DNA from: JACPHD01 sp964526325 | GTDB taxonomy: Bacteria > Patescibacteriota > Patescibacteriia > Patescibacteriales > GWC2-42-12 | Direction: 5' to 3' | DNA: 64,000 nt | Assembly (NCBI GenBank): GCA_964526325.1 | Contig: CAZGKM010000005.1 | Location: 1-64,000 of the forward strand | Shown here: piece after piece, positions 61,189 through 64,000 of the stretch | Layout of the letters: each line of letters begins with the position of its first letter | Numbering within the stretch: the stretch's first letter is position 1 | The notes under the pieces: model-generated | The model's database searches: none | What the model was told of the DNA's origin: nothing | What the model saw: only the letters and a program-made list of their open reading frames with translations | Translations under genes and position numbers: made by a program

Positions 61189-61221
61189 TCTTTTACTGTT
61201 TTTATTCTAATAAAACTTTTC

Positions 61222-61899
61222 TTACTGACCGCCTAAGGTCTCCTGAAAACTTTTTAAAAGGTCGGCATCGCTGATTTTATCCAGAATGGCCTTATCCATG
61301 CCTTGCTCTAAAAGCAGCTGGCGCAAGCTAACCGCGTCAATATTTTTTAAAATATCAATTTGTTCGCTGTTTAAATCGGCCGCGCCGGTAGGAGCCGGCG
61401 CGGTAGCGCCGAACTGGTTTAAAAGATTATTTAAAGTGCTGTTGGACGAAGCTGGAACGCTAGAAGCTTGATCGCCTCCGCTTTCTTCAATCAAGCCGGC
61501 CCCCGAGCAAGTCCGCCCTTGCGGGCAATTCGGATCAAAATTTTTCTCTATTTCCTCGCCGTCTTTATAGCCGTCCGAATCCGTATCTTCTAAGTAAGGC
61601 GAAGTATTGTAAATATTAAGCTCGTCATAATCGCTTAAGCCGTCACCGTCAGTATCTTTAGCTTTTAAAACGTCGCTACTTTGCTCATCGGTTGCAACCT
61701 GGCTTTGGCTAACCGGCCCGTTGAACGGGCCGTAAATATTGTTTTTTAACTGGGCGAACCATAAAGCCAAAATAAAAACAGCAAAAACCGCCAGACTCGC
61801 GGCCGCGATTTTCTGGTTTTTGCTTAACGGCGGAGGTACTTGTTCTGGCTTGTTCTCTAAATCGCCGCCAATTTCGTCAAATTGTTCGTTTTCAAGCAT
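61222..61899 (-). CDS. Anchored protein with thrombospondin type-3-like calcium repeats
   Basis: The 225-aa product has an N-terminal cytoplasmic tail, one membrane helix (about 28-52) and a calcium-binding stretch of D-x-D-x-D-G loops (KDTDGDGLSDYDEL, then EDTDSDGYKDGEE). A Ser/Asn linker and a short helical end follow. The repeats resemble thrombospondin type-3 or dockerin-like sites. Surface location is inferred. Confidence 0.75.
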   Translation of the reverse strand: MLENEQFDEIGGDLENKPEQVPPPLSKNQKIAAASLAVFAVFILALWFAQLKNNIYGPFNGPVSQSQVATDEQSSDVLKAKDTDGDGLSDYDELNIYNTSPYLEDTDSDGYKDGEEIEKNFDPNCPQGRTCSGAGLIEESGGDQASSVPASSNSTLNNLLNQFGATAPAPTGAADLNSEQIDILKNIDAVSLRQLLLEQGMDKAILDKISDADLLKSFQETLGGQ

Positions 61900-62026
61900 G
61901 GGGACTATATTTTAATGACAAATTTCCAATGACAAATGACAAAAAAATTTCAAATGACTAAATTTCAAATTTTGACATTTGGATTTTGACATTGATTTGA
62001 CATTGGGTATTTGTCATTTTATTTTT
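61900..62026. repeat. Intergenic stretch of gacatttgtcattgg-type repeats
   Basis: This gap holds several copies of the gacatttgtcatt motif in both orientations, the same family found at 13541-13698 and inside recG at about 29530-29588. No gene is visible. Confidence 0.7.
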
Positions 62027-64000
62027 CTAAAAGTCTCTTATTTTCGCATCCAGCTTTTTCTCTAAAAATTTAACTAATTTTTCCTGCGTTTCATCCACTT
62101 CCTGCGAGGTTAAAGTCCGATCGGCTTGATAAATAATATGGAAAGCCAAACTCTTTTTCCCCAGTCCGAGATTTTCTCCCTGATATACATCAAATAGCTC
62201 AACTCGTTTAATCAAGTCGCTGAATTTTTCCATCTCGGTTTTGATATTATTATACAATAATTTTTCATTTATCACAAATGCCAAATCCCTTAAAGCTTCC
62301 GGATACTTGGCCGGCTCCTCAAACTGCTTAACCGGCTTGTTTTCGGTTAATTTAAGCAGCTCTTTCAAATCAATTTCCGCTATAACGGCGTTCTTTTTTA
62401 AGCCGTAAACGCGGGTCAGGTTTTTTTCCACAAGAGCGACGCGTCCGATAAATTTTTTGTCGGCGTAAATTCCGGCCGCGGCCGATTTATCCGCCCAAGG
62501 TAAAAACGAATTTTCACTTTCAAATACAACGGTTAAATTAAGCGAATTTAATAAATATTCTATTACTCCCTTAAGCCGGCTGAACAAATCAACGGCCTCG
62601 CCGCCAAGCGCCAGGCTTAAATATTTTTCCTGCCTCGGTAATTTCTCGCCGCTTATATTGTCTTTATTTATTTCTCCGGACGCGTTTAAAAAAATACTGC
62701 CGATTTCGTAGATGGAAATAAAATCCTCTTTAGCCTGATTGGTTTTTATATTTTCCAAAAGAAGCGGAACTAAGCTCGGCCGAAGCAGGGCCAAATCTTC
62801 GCTTAAAGGATTGGCTAATTTTATGGCTGATGCTGAATCAATTTTTAATTTGCTTAACTGGCTGGCGCCGACGAAAGAATAATTATAAACCTCGGTTAAG
62901 CGCGCGCCTATGGATAAAATATTTTTTATTTTTCTTTCAAGGGTTTTAGCCTTATTGGCTAAAGGCGGTTTTATTTCCATCCGCGGCAAATTTGATTTTA
63001 TTTTATTATAGCCGTAAATTCTCGCTACTTCTTCGGCCAAATCTTCGGGCAAGCTTATGTCATGCACCGCGCGCCAGCTAGGAATAATAACGCTGAATTT
63101 TTCGCCGCGCGCTTTTAGGCTAAAACCGAGTTTCTCTAAAATCAGCTTGACTTGCTTTGATGAAAAATTCTCTCCGATCCGATTATTAAGCCATGTTAAA
63201 TCAAAATTTATCGGACCCAGTTTTAATTTATAATTCTTTTCATCCGTTAAACCGCCGGCGATTTTAGCGGTCGGGCAAATTTCAAGAATAAGTTCCACGG
63301 CGCGGCCAAGCCCTAATTCGCATAAATTCGGATCCAAGCCTTTTTCAAAGCGCATGGAAGACTCGGTTCTTAAGCCTAAAATTTGCGCGGTCCGCCGGAC
63401 TGAATTAAAATCAAAATTAGCCGATTCTATAATAATGGTGGTGGTTTTTTCGCTTATTTCGCTGTCAACTCCGCCCATAACGCCGGCCACGGCCACGGGC
63501 TTTCGGCCATCGGTGATTACGAGCATATCGGCATCTAATTCCCGCTTTTGCCCGTCAAGCGTCTCTATAACCTCGCTTTTTTTAGCCGGCCTGACCGCTA
63601 TCTCATTAATAAAATTTTTATCAAAGGCGTGGAGCGGCTGGCCCAGTTCCAACATGACATAATTGGTAACGTCCACAATATTATTTATCGGCCGCATGCC
63701 GCAAGCTGATAGCCGGTCGGCCAGCCACTTGGGCGAAGGCGCGACTTTTATGCCTTCAATGCCTATCGCCATGTAGCGCGGACATAATTTAAAATCTTCA
63801 ACTTTAACGTTAAGGCAAACCCTCCCCCGCCCTGCCTTCGGAAGAAAAGCATTTTTGCCATCCTTATAAAGAGAGATTTTCATCGGCTTAAATTTAGTAT
63901 TTAAAAACGCCGAGATATCGCGCGCCAAGCCGTAATGCGACCATAAATCGGCCCGATGCGTAATGCTTTTATTGTCAACTTCAAAAATAACATCATCTAA
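62027..64000 (-). CDS. pheT: Phenylalanyl-tRNA synthetase beta subunit, 5' end outside window
   Basis: The frame is open to the window edge (657 aa visible, N-terminus missing). The visible part begins in VIFEVDNKSITHRADLW and continues with the B3/4 editing region (PINNIVDVTNYVMLELGQPLHAFD), the B5 domain (SLPEDLAEEVARIYGYNKI), the core and the C-terminal FDX-ACB anticodon-binding domain (KYPEALRDLAFVI). This charges tRNA-Phe together with the alpha subunit, which is not in the window. Confidence 0.95.
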   Translation of the reverse strand, partial: LDDVIFEVDNKSITHRADLWSHYGLARDISAFLNTKFKPMKISLYKDGKNAFLPKAGRGRVCLNVKVEDFKLCPRYMAIGIEGIKVAPSPKWLADRLSACGMRPINNIVDVTNYVMLELGQPLHAFDKNFINEIAVRPAKKSEVIETLDGQKRELDADMLVITDGRKPVAVAGVMGGVDSEISEKTTTIIIESANFDFNSVRRTAQILGLRTESSMRFEKGLDPNLCELGLGRAVELILEICPTAKIAGGLTDEKNYKLKLGPINFDLTWLNNRIGENFSSKQVKLILEKLGFSLKARGEKFSVIIPSWRAVHDISLPEDLAEEVARIYGYNKIKSNLPRMEIKPPLANKAKTLERKIKNILSIGARLTEVYNYSFVGASQLSKLKIDSASAIKLANPLSEDLALLRPSLVPLLLENIKTNQAKEDFISIYEIGSIFLNASGEINKDNISGEKLPRQEKYLSLALGGEAVDLFSRLKGVIEYLLNSLNLTVVFESENSFLPWADKSAAAGIYADKKFIGRVALVEKNLTRVYGLKKNAVIAEIDLKELLKLTENKPVKQFEEPAKYPEALRDLAFVINEKLLYNNIKTEMEKFSDLIKRVELFDVYQGENLGLGKKSLAFHIIYQADRTLTSQEVDETQEKLVKFLEKKLDAKIRDF

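Overview
The window is AT-rich, tightly packed bacterial DNA whose gene content points to a member of the Patescibacteria (Candidate Phyla Radiation). It has a complete type IV pilus cluster without a secretin, a PrgI/VirB4/TrbL-type secretion locus of the monoderm kind, very large secreted repeat proteins, and few Shine-Dalgarno sequences. UGA acts as an ordinary stop (the HD-domain gene and radA both end in TGA), which argues against the UGA-recoding lineages (Gracilibacteria, Absconditabacteria). The exact lineage cannot be fixed from the sequence alone.

Layout. (1) 1-25099, minus strand: surface proteins and the type IV pilus cluster. In transcription order it runs pilM, pilN, pilO, a small PilP-like membrane protein, pilB, a response regulator, a divergent pilT, pilC, the major pilin, a Wzy/TPR membrane protein that may glycosylate pilin, the prepilin peptidase, a GWAWSSN-repeat/PKD protein and four pseudopilin-like proteins. 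The last of these is fused to InlB-like repeats and a glycine-rich domain. Two large secreted proteins follow, the second cut by the window edge. (2) 25292-27889, plus strand: a TolB-like anchored protein and radA. (3) 27959-33122, minus strand: a small unknown gene, recG, tRNA-Arg(CCG), a DEAD-box helicase, tRNA-Arg(GCG) and a small membrane protein. (4) 33289-37648, plus strand: tRNA-Ser(GCT), an HD phosphohydrolase, an SMR-like transporter and tRNA-Ser(TGA), which sit almost end to end, then a secreted protein, an ECF sigma factor with a membrane partner, and a DUF4349-like protein. (5) 37701-60793, minus strand: comF, a secretion locus (VirB8-like candidate, VirB4, TraC-like, PrgI, unknown, TrbL/VirB6-like, small membrane protein, giant cysteine-rich protein), and, embedded in it, metK, ahcY, a PfkB kinase and an EamA transporter fused to a riboflavin-kinase-like domain. 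(6) 60889-64000: a small lipoprotein (+), a calcium-repeat membrane protein and phenylalanyl-tRNA synthetase beta (partial, minus).

How the parts work together. Region 1 can build, extend, retract and decorate a pilus in a cell with one membrane. Region 5 can form a conjugation-like or effector secretion channel. MetK, AhcY and the PfkB kinase (possibly an adenosine kinase) would make SAM and clear its by-products. The fusion protein may import riboflavin and phosphorylate it on entry.

The most unusual points are: a two-gene message bounded by tRNAs, so that tRNA-processing enzymes could define both mRNA ends; the EamA/riboflavin-kinase fusion; short dispersed repeats inserted in frame in recG, pfkB, ahcY, pilD and a secretion-locus gene; two pseudopilin N-termini made from an intergenic inverted-repeat motif; and a DEAD-box leader whose terminator-like hairpin touches the start codon.
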